64,000 bases of DNA from Streptomyces sp. AC555_RSS877 (GTDB lineage Bacteria > Actinomycetota > Actinomycetes > Streptomycetales > Streptomycetaceae), in assembly GCF_019049245.1 (NCBI RefSeq), contig NZ_JAGMUK010000079.1:207489-271488 (forward strand), given 5' to 3'. The notes beneath the pieces were generated by a model that did no database searches, was not told the DNA's origin, and saw only the letters and a list, made by a program, of their open reading frames with translations. Below are positions 1 to 8,228 of the stretch, one piece after another. The stretch's first letter is position 1, and every line of letters starts with the position of its first letter. The translations under genes were made by a program, and so were the position numbers.

Positions 1-70
1 TCCCATCGCGGCCGCTCCGGCGCCTTGCGATGCACGGCACCAGACCACGCGACCTGATCGGACGCTCATA
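1..70 (+). repeat. 3' part of a MITE-like intergenic repeat
   Basis: The first bases of the window align with the right half of the complete copies at 31031-31257 and 63131-63355: a CCCATCGCG block, then CCTTGC, then GCACCAG, then GACCTGATC. The terminal inverted repeat is degraded here, so this copy is either decayed or interrupted. The left half lies outside the window. Confidence 0.5.
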
Positions 71-113
71 GTGAAAGGACCCCCTTAGTGGCGAGCGGCG
101 ATGTCGAGGGCAC

Positions 114-270
114 GTGGCTGTCGGGCTCAGTTGCGTGGGGCCCCGGTTGGCATCCGCGGAGTGGCGGCGTAGGTGGCTCGTCGGGCTCAGCTGACCGGGG
201 TGACCCTGTGGGCGTCCGCGGACCTGCGGCCCCGGACGCCTGGGGTGGCCCCGTGGGTATCCGCGGATCG
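114..270. repeat. Imperfect ~60-bp tandem repeat
   Basis: GTGGCT followed by TCGGGCTCAG occurs at 121 and again exactly 60 nt later at 181. A TCCGCGGA block recurs at 153, 215 and 260. Roughly two and a half decayed units lie downstream of dedA. ORFs can be drawn through it, but they have no protein-like composition, so I treat it as non-coding. Confidence 0.5.
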
Positions 271-329
271 GCAGGTCCGGGCCCCGCCCTTACGGGCCTC
301 CGCCCGGGCCAAGGCATCGGGCCCCGGCG

Positions 330-968
330 CTACGGTGCCTCCGCCGGGGCCGGTCGGCGTCTCATCACGTATGCCGCTCCCGCTCCCGCCCCGAACAGCG
401 CCAGGACCGAGACTCCCGTCGCGAGCCAGGTGGTGCCCAGCCACTGGGCGCCGAAGTAGCCGAGGGCGACGCTGTAGGCGGCCCAGGAGAGGCCCGCGAG
501 GGCGGACCAGGGGAGGAAGTCGCGGGCGCGGTGGTGGGCGGCGCCGGCGCCGAGGGAGACGACCGAGCGGCCGGCGGGGGCGAATCGGGCGAGGACGACC
601 AGGATGCCGCCACCGCGGGCGAGGGCCGCGCCGAGACGTTCCTGCGCGGTGGTCAGCCGGGGGGAGCGGGCGATCGCGCGGTCCAGGCGGGCCCCGCCGC
701 GCCAGGCCAGGCGGTACGCGACCAGGTCGCCCAGCACGGACGCGGTCGCGGCGCAGAGGATGAGGGCCAGGATGTCGGGAACCTCGTGCGCCGGGACCTG
801 GCCGGTCGCCGCGCCGGTGCCGGCGGCAGCCGCCGTGGCGGCCGCGATGACGAGGACGCCGCTCGGCAGGACCGGCACGAACACGTCCAGCAGGACGGAT
901 GCGCCGATCACCGCGTAGATCCATGGACTGCCGGTCAGCAGCCCCACACTCTCCATGCTTTCCAGCAC
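330..968 (-). CDS. DedA family membrane protein
   Basis: This 212-residue integral membrane protein belongs to the DedA/SNARE-associated family. These proteins act in phospholipid flipping and envelope homeostasis, but the substrate here is unknown. Hydrophobic segments near residues 15-45 and 55-85 and two near the C-terminus fit the family, as does its length. The GTG start at 968 has a GGGGAG Shine-Dalgarno about 6 nt upstream; an ATG at 956 is possible. It is monocistronic. Family assignment is from overall pattern (an N-terminal hydrophobic hairpin and a central R-x-R region); the C-terminal tail is basic and Ala/Pro rich. Confidence 0.85.
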   Translation of the reverse strand: MLESMESVGLLTGSPWIYAVIGASVLLDVFVPVLPSGVLVIAAATAAAAGTGAATGQVPAHEVPDILALILCAATASVLGDLVAYRLAWRGGARLDRAIARSPRLTTAQERLGAALARGGGILVVLARFAPAGRSVVSLGAGAAHHRARDFLPWSALAGLSWAAYSVALGYFGAQWLGTTWLATGVSVLALFGAGAGAAYVMRRRPAPAEAP

Positions 969-1127
969 CGTGAACTCCCCGTGGTCCCCCGTGGCCAGAC
1001 CGTGCCGCGATGTCGCGGGGGAGCGGCAGGGGCGGCCTCAACAGCCATACAGCGTACGCCGCGGGTCTGACAGGAGATTCACGGGGGGCCCGGGTGTTCG
1101 GCACCGTATGTTCACCCGGCTGACACG

Positions 1128-1173
1128 CGACGGCGCCCGTCCCGGCGTGAGCGCGCGGGGACGGGCGCCGTCG
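1128..1173 (-). terminator. Hairpin terminator after doxX
   Basis: A perfect 16-bp stem (1128-1143 with 1158-1173) encloses a 14-nt loop and lies 20 nt past the DoxX stop codon. There is no T tract, as is usual in Streptomyces. The rest of 969-1192 holds the dedA leader and nothing else I recognise. Confidence 0.85.
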
Positions 1174-1192
1174 TTCGCGGGCGGCCGAGGGG

Positions 1193-1645
1193 TCAGGCCG
1201 CGACCGGCGTCTGTTCCGTGGCCGACTTGTCCGCCGCCGTGGAGCGGTTGGCGAACAGCCGGTCCAGGCCGAAGGCGCCGGACCCGGTGAAGACCAGCAG
1301 CAGGAAGGCCCAGCAGAACATCGCCGCGCCCTCGCCGCTGTTCTCCATCGGCCACAGGCCGTTCGGCTGGTGCACCTTGAAGTAGGCGTAGGCCATCGCG
1401 CCCGAGGAGATGAACGCGGCGGCCCGCGTGCCCAGGCCGAGCAGCACGAGCGAGCCGCCGACCAACTCGATCACGGCCGCGTACCAGTTGGGCCAGGCGC
1501 CGGTCTCGGCCGTGCCGCCGCTGCCGTCGGCGCCGCCGAGGACGCCGAAGAGCGAGGAGGCGCCGTGGCAGGCGAAGAGCAGGCCTACGACGATGCGGAA
1601 CAGGCCGAGCGCGTACGGCTGGGCGCTGTTGAGACGTGCGGTCAT
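1193..1645 (-). CDS. DoxX family membrane protein
   Basis: This 150-residue, four-helix DoxX-like protein opens with a helix carrying FRIVVGLLFACHGASSLFG. Three further hydrophobic stretches follow, at about residues 50-70, 75-95 and 105-130. The family includes membrane partners of oxidoreductases and quinol-linked proteins; the function here is not known. I chose the ATG at 1645 because AAGGAGC sits 8 nt upstream and the DoxX fold starts immediately after it. A GTG at 1720 would add 25 non-conserved residues. It lies 86 nt downstream of the FAD-binding protein on the same strand, so co-transcription is possible. Confidence 0.88.
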   Translation of the reverse strand: MTARLNSAQPYALGLFRIVVGLLFACHGASSLFGVLGGADGSGGTAETGAWPNWYAAVIELVGGSLVLLGLGTRAAAFISSGAMAYAYFKVHQPNGLWPMENSGEGAAMFCWAFLLLVFTGSGAFGLDRLFANRSTAADKSATEQTPVAA

Positions 1646-1731
1646 GTGGGGGTTGCTCCTTCGGTCGGGCCGGTCCGTGGGGCGGACCGGTCGGGGGACA
1701 GAACCGAGTGAGTGACCCACGCTAGGTGCGC

Positions 1732-3597
1732 CTAATCGATGCTTGCAAGTTCAACATTTGGCCATTGGTTTACTTCCGTTTGCCCTTCCCTTTCGGTCCC
1801 AGCTGCACGTAGAGCCGCTCTCGCCACTGCATCCGCATCCGAAAGCGTGACCGAATCCACACCCGGACGGGCCCCCGCCGCGGTCACCCAGTGCACGCCC
1901 TCCGTGGGTACGCCGAACGCCAACCGCCTTGAGTGGGCCCGTCCTTGACGGTCCCTCAGGTGGTACGGCCGCTGCGTCACGTCGAGTCCTCCCGTTTCGT
2001 AACCGTCCACGGCGTGTGGCCGGCACTGACCGGTTTTCAGCAGCCGGGCGAGCAGGTCGTCGGCCGTGCGCCGCAGATCCGGTTCCGGCAGCCGCGCCTC
2101 TATGAGAGTTGTCACGCGTACGGCGGACCCCGGCACCTCGGGGGAGCGCGCCATCCATGCCCCTTCCTCCTCGCGGACCTCCAGCCGCGGACCGAGCACC
2201 TCCACCACGCCCGCCTCCACCAGTGCGGCCAGCTCCTCGATGCGGCGCCGGGGCGGGCCGATGGACAGGAAGGCGTTGAGCGGGGTGTACCAGCGGTCCA
2301 GGTGGTCCCGGCGGGACGTGCCCGCGAGTCCGCCGTGGTCGACGATCTGCCGCAGCTCGTTGCGCAGGTCGCGCAGCACGTCCTGGGCGGCCTTCAACGG
2401 GCCGGACACGTTGCCGAGGGCGGCCTGGTCGGCGTCCTCGCGGAGGTGGGCGAGCAGCCAGTCCCGCCAGGCGCGGGGATCGGGGAAGGCGCGTCCCGCG
2501 TACGGGCGGGACATCCGGTCCCAGGACCAGCGGTCGGTCCCTGCCACCCCGAACTCGTCCAGTACGGACGCCTCTTGAGGGCTTCCGTGCGCGGCGGCCA
2601 GGAAGCGCTCCCTGAACTCCGGGTCCCGCAGGAGGGCTTCGTAGTAGACCGTCTCCACCTCCTTGGCCACCAGCGGCCATATCTCCGTGAGGAAGTCCGG
2701 TGACTCGCCGGAGTCGGCGCGCTTGCGGAAGCGGGCGATCACCTCGTCGGTGAGGACGAACGGGAGGTGACGGCCGTAGGGGCCCTTCGCGTTGTCGCCC
2801 CGGGCCTGGTACGGGATGCCGCGCCGCGAACCGGCGTACAGGCGCGGCTCCCGGCCGGAGGGCAGGTACCGCAGGCCGCGACGGCCGCGAACGAAGCGTC
2901 CGCCGCGGCCGGTAGTCAACAGGGCCGTGTGATCGAAGAAGTTGAGACCCAGACCGCGCAACAGCACCGGCTCACCGGGGGAGACGGAGGACAGGTCGAC
3001 GTCGGCGGGGTTGGCGGGCGGTAGGTGGCACAGGCCGTGCTGTTCGGCGTACGCGGTGAGCCGCCGTACGGCCGTGTCCGCGACCACCGGCAGATGACCC
3101 TGCGCCAGGACGACGGCGGACAGGCCGGACAGGGTGCGGCCGTCGTCGAGGGTGAGGGTCTGGAGGCCGTCGCAGGCGTCGTCGAGCCGTACCGCCCGTG
3201 CCGCGTGCGTCTCCACCCGTACCCCGGGGGGCGCCTCGCGCACCGCCCGTGCGAACACCCACTCCAGGTAACGGCCGTACCGGGCCCGGGTCGGGTACTC
3301 GTCGGGCCCGAGCGCACCGCCCGCCCACTCGTACAGGCTCGGTCCCGGCCGGATCGGGCCCGCGCAGTCCACGCTGTCGTCGGTGAACAGGGTCACCTGC
3401 GAGGCCACGGTGTTCATCAGCAGCTCCGGCGACTGCGCGGTCCGCCAGACGCGGCCGGGGCCGGGTGGCGCCGGATCGACCACGTGGACCGTCAGCCGGG
3501 CGCCCGGCGGGAGGAGTTCCGGCGCCGAGGCGCACAGGCGTTCCAGCACGCTGGTCCCGCGCGGTCCGGCGCCGACCAGGGCGACGGAGACGGGCAC
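1732..3597 (-). CDS. FAD/NAD(P)-binding protein
   Basis: This protein of about 620 residues begins with a dinucleotide-binding motif (VALVGAGPRGTSVLERL) and continues like the actinobacterial FAD-NAD(P)-binding proteins distantly related to ornithine/lysine N-monooxygenases. A second glycine-rich strand appears near residue 160 and a conserved MNTVASQVTLFTDD segment near residue 85. The substrate is unknown. GTG 3597, preceded by GAGGA, fits the fold; GTG 3726 would add 43 unlikely residues. The last 20-odd codons (about 1732-1800) are strikingly AT-rich at third positions compared with the rest, which suggests a recently acquired or replaced 3' end. Confidence 0.8.
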   Translation of the reverse strand: MPVSVALVGAGPRGTSVLERLCASAPELLPPGARLTVHVVDPAPPGPGRVWRTAQSPELLMNTVASQVTLFTDDSVDCAGPIRPGPSLYEWAGGALGPDEYPTRARYGRYLEWVFARAVREAPPGVRVETHAARAVRLDDACDGLQTLTLDDGRTLSGLSAVVLAQGHLPVVADTAVRRLTAYAEQHGLCHLPPANPADVDLSSVSPGEPVLLRGLGLNFFDHTALLTTGRGGRFVRGRRGLRYLPSGREPRLYAGSRRGIPYQARGDNAKGPYGRHLPFVLTDEVIARFRKRADSGESPDFLTEIWPLVAKEVETVYYEALLRDPEFRERFLAAAHGSPQEASVLDEFGVAGTDRWSWDRMSRPYAGRAFPDPRAWRDWLLAHLREDADQAALGNVSGPLKAAQDVLRDLRNELRQIVDHGGLAGTSRRDHLDRWYTPLNAFLSIGPPRRRIEELAALVEAGVVEVLGPRLEVREEEGAWMARSPEVPGSAVRVTTLIEARLPEPDLRRTADDLLARLLKTGQCRPHAVDGYETGGLDVTQRPYHLRDRQGRAHSRRLAFGVPTEGVHWVTAAGARPGVDSVTLSDADAVARAALRAAGTEREGQTEVNQWPNVELASID

Positions 3598-3790
3598 GTG
3601 GTCCTCGGTCGGTGCGGGCAAGAGGGGGACTCCCGGGCGTGTGGGGCGCGCGGTGGCGACCACTGGAAGCGGACGGTCCGCCTCATCATGCCGTCGGGTG
3701 CCGGGGGAGCCGAGCCCAGGGTGCACGGACTGTGGGACGCATCACGAGCATCACGGGCCACGGGTGCAGGAAACGTCCGTAAGGGGTTGA

Positions 3791-5434
3791 TTACCGGGCG
3801 AGTTCGGACTCCGTGACGGTCTCCAGCCGTGGCCTGGCGCCCCGCACCGCCCGTGCCTGCTCCAGCCGCAGCCGGGCCGAACGGCCGCGCAGCGTCAGGG
3901 TCATGAGCTGGTTGCCGAACCAAGGGCCGCCCTTCTTGCGCCAGCTGACCGGCGGGAGGGGCGAGCGGGCGTGCCAGGCGAAGCGGCGGCCGAGGGCGCG
4001 GGCCAGGGAGCTCCAGCCGAACCGGAAGCCGAGCCTTATCGACAGGGGGATGGAGTTGTGGACGGGGGAGCAGGTCAGCTGGAGAACGCGGGCCTGGGGT
4101 GACCGCGCCCCGGAACGCCACTTCGGCTCGGCCACGTACGCGTGGTGCACGTCGCCGGACAGGACGAGGATCGTCGCCGGCGCCTGGGGCCCCGAACCGG
4201 CCTCGGCGATCAGCTCGGCCAGCGCGGCGAAGGACTCCGGGAAGGCCGCCCAGTGCTCCAGGTCGGCCTTGCGCCGCAGGTCCTCCCCGAAGCGGGCCCA
4301 GCGGGCGCCCTTCTCGCCCCGGCACAACGCCGCGTTCCACGCCTCGGCGTCGTGCACCAGCTGCGGCAGCAGCCAGGGCAGGGAGGTGCCGATGAGGAGG
4401 TGGTCGTACGACCCCGGCGTGTCCAGCGTCTGTTCGCGCACCCACCTCGCCTCGCCCGGGTCGAGCATCGAGCGCCGCTCCTCGTCGAGGACCCGGGCCG
4501 CCCGGCTGTCCACCATCAGCAGGCGGACGCGGCCGAAGTCGCGGCGGTAGCTCCAGCGCACCGAGGGGGAGTCGGTGTCGGCCCGGGCGGCGAGGGCGCG
4601 CAGCACGTCGGTGCCGTCGGGCGTGTCGCGCACGGCCGCGTACACCGGGTCGGCGGCCAGTTCGTCCGGCGTCATGTTCCCCAGGTGCTGGTACACCCAG
4701 TACGACATCAGGCCGCTCATCAGCCGCTCCTGCCACCAGCCGGTGGCCCGCATGTCCTCGAGCCAGGAGGCGGAGGTGTTCCAGTCGTCGATGACGTCGT
4801 GGTCGTCGAAGATCATGCAGCTGGGCACGGTGGACAGCAGCCAGCGCACCTCGGGGTCGAGCCAGGACTCGTAGTAGAGGCGGGTGTACTCCTCGTAGTC
4901 CGCGACCTCGTTGCCCGGCGGGTCGTTCAGGTCGCGGCGGGCGGCCAGCCAGCGGCGGGTCGCGTCCGTGGTCTCGTCGGCGTAGACCTGGTCGCCCAAC
5001 AGCAGCAGCACGTCCGGACGTTCGCCCTCGGGTTCGCCCACCATCCGGGCCGCGAGGGTGTCCAGGGCGTCCGGGCCGACCGGGTCCTTCTCGCCGGTCG
5101 GGGGCGAGGCCCAGCGGCAGGAGCCGAAGGCGACCCGGACGTCGTCGTCCTCCATGGTGGTGCGGATGACCGAGGGCGGGAACGGGGAGTCGGGCAACGG
5201 CCACACGCGCGTGCCGTCGAGGAACACCTCGTACGCCCGCGTCGTGCCCGGCGTCAGGCCGGTCACCGGGACCAGGGCGTAGTGGTGCCCCTCGATCTGG
5301 AACGTGGGGGCCTCGCCCCCGCCGCCCTCCGCGCAGCGCACCTCGGCGGTGCACGGACGGCTTGCCTCGACCCACACGGTCGCGGACGAGCCGTCGGCAT
5401 ACCTCAGCAGTGGCCCCAGGCGCAGTCCCGCCAC
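3791..5434 (-). CDS. PhoD-like alkaline phosphatase/metallophosphoesterase
   Basis: This 547-residue cytoplasmic-looking PhoD-family protein has no signal peptide. Metal-site motifs appear in order: FGSC near residue 103, LLLLGDQVYADE near 145, FDDHDVIDDWN near 210, and GDVHHAY near 425. The N-terminal 95 residues form the beta-sandwich common to PhoD relatives. Family members hydrolyse phosphomono- or diesters using Fe/Ca or other metals; lack of a Tat signal makes an intracellular role likely. The GTG start at 5434 has a strong GGAGGAGGG upstream, part of which is paired in the hairpin at 5446-5480. Confidence 0.9.
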   Translation of the reverse strand: MAGLRLGPLLRYADGSSATVWVEASRPCTAEVRCAEGGGGEAPTFQIEGHHYALVPVTGLTPGTTRAYEVFLDGTRVWPLPDSPFPPSVIRTTMEDDDVRVAFGSCRWASPPTGEKDPVGPDALDTLAARMVGEPEGERPDVLLLLGDQVYADETTDATRRWLAARRDLNDPPGNEVADYEEYTRLYYESWLDPEVRWLLSTVPSCMIFDDHDVIDDWNTSASWLEDMRATGWWQERLMSGLMSYWVYQHLGNMTPDELAADPVYAAVRDTPDGTDVLRALAARADTDSPSVRWSYRRDFGRVRLLMVDSRAARVLDEERRSMLDPGEARWVREQTLDTPGSYDHLLIGTSLPWLLPQLVHDAEAWNAALCRGEKGARWARFGEDLRRKADLEHWAAFPESFAALAELIAEAGSGPQAPATILVLSGDVHHAYVAEPKWRSGARSPQARVLQLTCSPVHNSIPLSIRLGFRFGWSSLARALGRRFAWHARSPLPPVSWRKKGGPWFGNQLMTLTLRGRSARLRLEQARAVRGARPRLETVTESELAR

Positions 5435-5445
5435 GTGATCACCCT

Positions 5446-5480
5446 CCTCCGTCGTCCCGTACGGTACGGAACGACGGAGG
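5446..5480 (-). terminator. Hairpin between HNH nuclease and PhoD-like gene
   Basis: Ten perfect outer pairs (CCTCCGTCGT with ACGACGGAGG) plus five inner pairs around a CGG loop are separated by one mismatch. It sits between two genes on the same strand: 64 nt beyond the HNH stop in the transcript's upstream sense and 12 nt before the phoD-like start. It could end upstream transcription, or mask the phoD Shine-Dalgarno, whose GGAGG is in the stem. Confidence 0.6.
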
Positions 5481-5543
5481 GGAACGGGGAGATTCCGCGG
5501 GTCACGGTTTGTCGATCCTTGTGGATCTTTCAGGATCGCGGGA

Positions 5544-6188
5544 TCAGCAGCTCGACAGGTAGCTGGTGAGCGCGCTCTTCTCGGCCGAGTCGACGGAGAG
5601 GCCGTAGTAGTACTTCACCTGGACCCAGGCGCGGACGTAGGTGCAGCGGTACGAGGTGACCGAGGGCATCCAGGTGGCCGGGTCCTGGTCGCTCTTCGAC
5701 TGGTTCACGTTGTCGGTGACGGCGATCAGCTGCGGGCGGGTCAGGTCGTTGGCGAAGTTCTGGCGCTTGGTGCTGGTCCAGCTGTCGGCGCCGGAGTCCC
5801 AGGCCTCGGCCAGCGGTACGAGGTGGTCGATGTCCAGGTCGGAGGCGACGGTCCAGGTGGCGCCGTCGTAGGGGGAGTACCAGCGGCCGCTGGTCGAGGC
5901 GCAGGCGGAGTCGGTGACGACGTTCGAGCCGTCGCGCTTGAGGACCGTCTCGCGGGTGTTGCAGGTCCCGCTGATGGTGATCCAGTGGTTGAACAGGTCG
6001 CGGCTGTAGCCGGTACGGTCCTCCGTCGCCACGGTGAGCGAGGCGAGGTAGGTGCGGGCGGTGGTGGCGCTGACCGGCGTGGGGAGGGCGGCGGACGCGG
6101 TCGGGCTGTTGAAGAGCGCGACCGAGGCTATGAGTCCGGTGAGCGCCGTGAGTATGCTGACGCGTCGACGCGCGTAGAACTTCGACAT
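5544..6188 (-). CDS. Secreted HNH-family endonuclease
   Basis: This 214-residue extracellular protein has a Sec signal peptide (basic n-region MSKFYARRR, hydrophobic core to about residue 28, cleavage near TASA/A). The mature part resembles the actinobacterial secreted HNH (DUF1524-like) family, with DLDIDHLVPLAEAWDSGA carrying the catalytic His-containing strand near residue 123. Asn-rich downstream segments follow. Cysteines near residues 57, 76 and 182 may form disulfides. A likely role is DNA scavenging or extracellular DNA breakdown. ATG 6188 follows GGGAG at good spacing. Confidence 0.85.
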   Translation of the reverse strand: MSKFYARRRVSILTALTGLIASVALFNSPTASAALPTPVSATTARTYLASLTVATEDRTGYSRDLFNHWITISGTCNTRETVLKRDGSNVVTDSACASTSGRWYSPYDGATWTVASDLDIDHLVPLAEAWDSGADSWTSTKRQNFANDLTRPQLIAVTDNVNQSKSDQDPATWMPSVTSYRCTYVRAWVQVKYYYGLSVDSAEKSALTSYLSSC

Positions 6189-6369
6189 GCGAACTCCCAG
6201 GGGATGCGGGGGCGTTGGAGTGCGAGCGAGGGAATGCTCGCGGCGCCGTGTTGCGGGGGGATGAGCGTCGGGTAAGAAGCTAATGACGTGCTCATGACAC
6301 GTCTATGCCTGCGACGGGACTTTCGGCCCGGAGAGTCGGTTCATGGGTCACGTACCATGGACGGCGCAG

Positions 6370-6468
6370 AAGGGGAGTAGCTCTTCGCCGGACCGTCGAC
6401 ATACTGCTCAGCTCGTCTGAGCCGGCGCCCGGAGGCGGATCCTTTGTGATCGGCCAGCGAGACCTTCG
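6370..6468 (+). promoter_or_regulatory. yybP-ykoY (manganese) riboswitch aptamer
   Basis: The hallmark blocks occur in order: AAGGGGAGTAG (6370), CGTCGACATACTG (6394), a CCGGCGCC stem (6422), and CAGCGAGACCTT (6455). AAGG at the 5' end pairs with CCTT at the 3' end as helix P1. This class senses Mn2+ and usually activates Mn export or homeostasis genes, including the UPF0016/TMEM165 family, which is exactly the gene downstream. Confidence 0.9.
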
Positions 6469-6480
6469 GCAAGCAGTGCA

Positions 6481-6524
6481 CGCCTGTGCCACACGGCACG
6501 GGCGACCAGTGCGCTGCCGTGCCG
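6481..6524 (+). promoter_or_regulatory. Mutually exclusive hairpins: likely riboswitch expression platform
   Basis: Hairpin A pairs CGCCTGTGCC (6481-6490) with 6495-6504 around an ACAC loop, with one G-U pair. Hairpin B pairs CGGCACGG (6494-6501) with CCGTGCCG (6517-6524). They share bases 6494-6501, so only one can form. This is the layout expected of an anti-terminator/terminator switch between aptamer and gene. Confidence 0.65.
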
Positions 6525-6581
6525 AGGTGTCGCAAGAGCGGTCGTCACTCTCGGTGGGGCAGCCCGACCGATTGAGGACCC

Positions 6582-7163
6582 TTGATCAGCTTCACCGTGA
6601 CGGCGCTCGTCTTCGGCGTCGTCTTCCTCGCCGAGCTGCCGGACAAGACCGCGCTCGCCGGACTCGTCCTCGGCACCCGCTACCGAGCCTCCTACGTCTT
6701 CGCGGGCGTCGCCGCCGCCTTCACGCTCCATGCCGCGCTCGCCGTCGCGGCCGGCAGCGTGCTGACGCTCCTGCCGCAGCAGATCGTGCAGGCGCTGACC
6801 GGGGTGCTCTTCCTCGGCGGCGCCGCCGTGCTGCTGCTGAAGAAGGACGAGGACGAAGCGGAGGTCCGCAGGCCGGAGGACCAGTCCTTCTGGAAGGTCT
6901 CCGGCGCGGGCTTCATGCTGATCCTGGTCGCCGAGTTCGGTGACCTCACGCAGATCATGACGGCGAACCTCGCGGCCCGTTACGACGATCCGCTCTCCGT
7001 CGGCCTCGGTGCGGTGCTCGCGCTGTGGGCGGTCGCCGGACTCGGCATCGTCGGCGGAAAGGCCCTGATGAAGCGGGTTCCGCTGCGGCTGATCACCAAG
7101 GTCGCGGCGCTGTTGATGCTCGGGCTCGGACTGTGGTCCCTGTGGGAGGCCGTGGCCGGCTGA
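6582..7163 (+). CDS. TMEM165/GDT1 family (UPF0016) metal transporter
   Basis: This 193-residue polytopic membrane protein has the two inverted family signatures: AELPDKT near residue 18 and AEFGDLTQ near residue 120, each in a transmembrane helix. They are separated by an acidic/basic cytoplasmic loop (KKDEDEAEVRRPED). Family members move Mn2+/Ca2+ against H+. The Mn riboswitch about 115 nt upstream supports Mn export. The start is probably TTG 6582 with GAGGA 3 nt before it; GTG 6597 is an alternative with normal spacing but would shorten the first helix. Confidence 0.93.
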   Translation: MISFTVTALVFGVVFLAELPDKTALAGLVLGTRYRASYVFAGVAAAFTLHAALAVAAGSVLTLLPQQIVQALTGVLFLGGAAVLLLKKDEDEAEVRRPEDQSFWKVSGAGFMLILVAEFGDLTQIMTANLAARYDDPLSVGLGAVLALWAVAGLGIVGGKALMKRVPLRLITKVAALLMLGLGLWSLWEAVAG

Positions 7164-7348
7164 ACCGGCCGGGCGAGCTGAACGGCGGGTGAATCATTTC
7201 GGGAGACGGTGGCGGCGGCCGGTTCTGTTTTGTACCGTGGAGGAACAAAGTGGCTCCCGCCCGTTTTCCCTGACCGGCGGGCGGGGTCACCTTGTTCCTC
7301 CGGGGCCCACCCACACGCCCCGCCCGCCCCGCGTCCTTGGAGCTGCCG

Positions 7349-8008
7349 ATGACGGCCACCGCCGTGCTCACCGCCCGCGCCCTGCTGTTGGACATGGACG
7401 GCACCCTGGTCAATTCCGACGCCGTCGTCGAACGCATCTGGCGGCGCTGGGCCGACCGCCACGGGCTCGACGCGGACGAGGTCATGCAGGTCGTCCACGG
7501 CCGCCAGGGGCACGCCTCGATGGCGCTGCTGCTGCCCGGCCGCCCCATGGAGCAGAACCACGCCGACAACGCGCGGATGCTCGCCGAGGAGACCGCCGAC
7601 ATGGACGGCGTGGTCGCGATCCCGGGCGCCGCCTCGTTCCTCAAGGCACTCCACGGCCTTCCGCACGCCCTGGTCACCTCCGCGGACGTCGCCCTGTCCA
7701 CCGCGCGCATGGCCGCCGCGGGACTCGGCCTGCCCGACGTCCGGATCACCGCCGAGTCCGTCGGCGCGAGCAAGCCCGACCCCGAGGGCTTCCTCAAGGG
7801 CGCCGCCGAACTGGGCGTCGCCCCGGCCGACTGCGTCGTCTTCGAGGACTCCGGCGCCGGGATCCAGGCCGGCCGCGCGGCCGGGATGCGGGTCGTCGGC
7901 GTGGGACCGCGGGCCGGCCTCCACGCCCCGGACGCGCTGGTGCGGGACCTGACGGAGGTACGGGTGGAGGCCGTGGCGGACGGGACGATCAGGCTGTACG
8001 TCGGCTGA
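7349..8008 (+). CDS. HAD-IA family phosphatase
   Basis: This 219-residue haloacid-dehalogenase-type hydrolase has motif I LLLDMDGTLVNSD near residue 13, a helical cap with HGRQG, motif II serine in LVTSAD near residue 108, motif III lysine in GASKPDPEG near residue 142, and motif IV FEDSGAGIQAG near residue 165. The arrangement matches small sugar-phosphate phosphatases (hexitol, glycerol or 2-deoxyglucose phosphate type); the substrate is not deducible. ATG 7349 follows GGAGC. It is 185 nt downstream of the Mn transporter, and the intervening sequence has no clear terminator. Confidence 0.93.
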   Translation: MTATAVLTARALLLDMDGTLVNSDAVVERIWRRWADRHGLDADEVMQVVHGRQGHASMALLLPGRPMEQNHADNARMLAEETADMDGVVAIPGAASFLKALHGLPHALVTSADVALSTARMAAAGLGLPDVRITAESVGASKPDPEGFLKGAAELGVAPADCVVFEDSGAGIQAGRAAGMRVVGVGPRAGLHAPDALVRDLTEVRVEAVADGTIRLYVG

Positions 8009-8228
8009 GAGAGCGGCCCGGTCTTCGGCTGGCTTCGGCTGTTTCCGGGTGGGGCGGGTCCTGCGCCGGAGGGCCGCCAGGGTCTCGTCGGGCGGATCAG
8101 GGCGCATGGTTGCGGCGCGAAGCCGGGCCGTCGGGAGCACGACGGCAACGCGGGTGGGTGTCCCCCTTGTCCTGCTCCGGGAGCGCGTGCCGGACCTCGC
8201 GTCTGCGTGCTGATCCGGCGGCCAGGCC

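Noticed and set aside
88..459. Plus-strand ORF preceded by AAAGGACCCCC
   Set aside because: The start looks good, but the product runs through the tandem repeat and into the antisense of dedA; composition is not protein-like.
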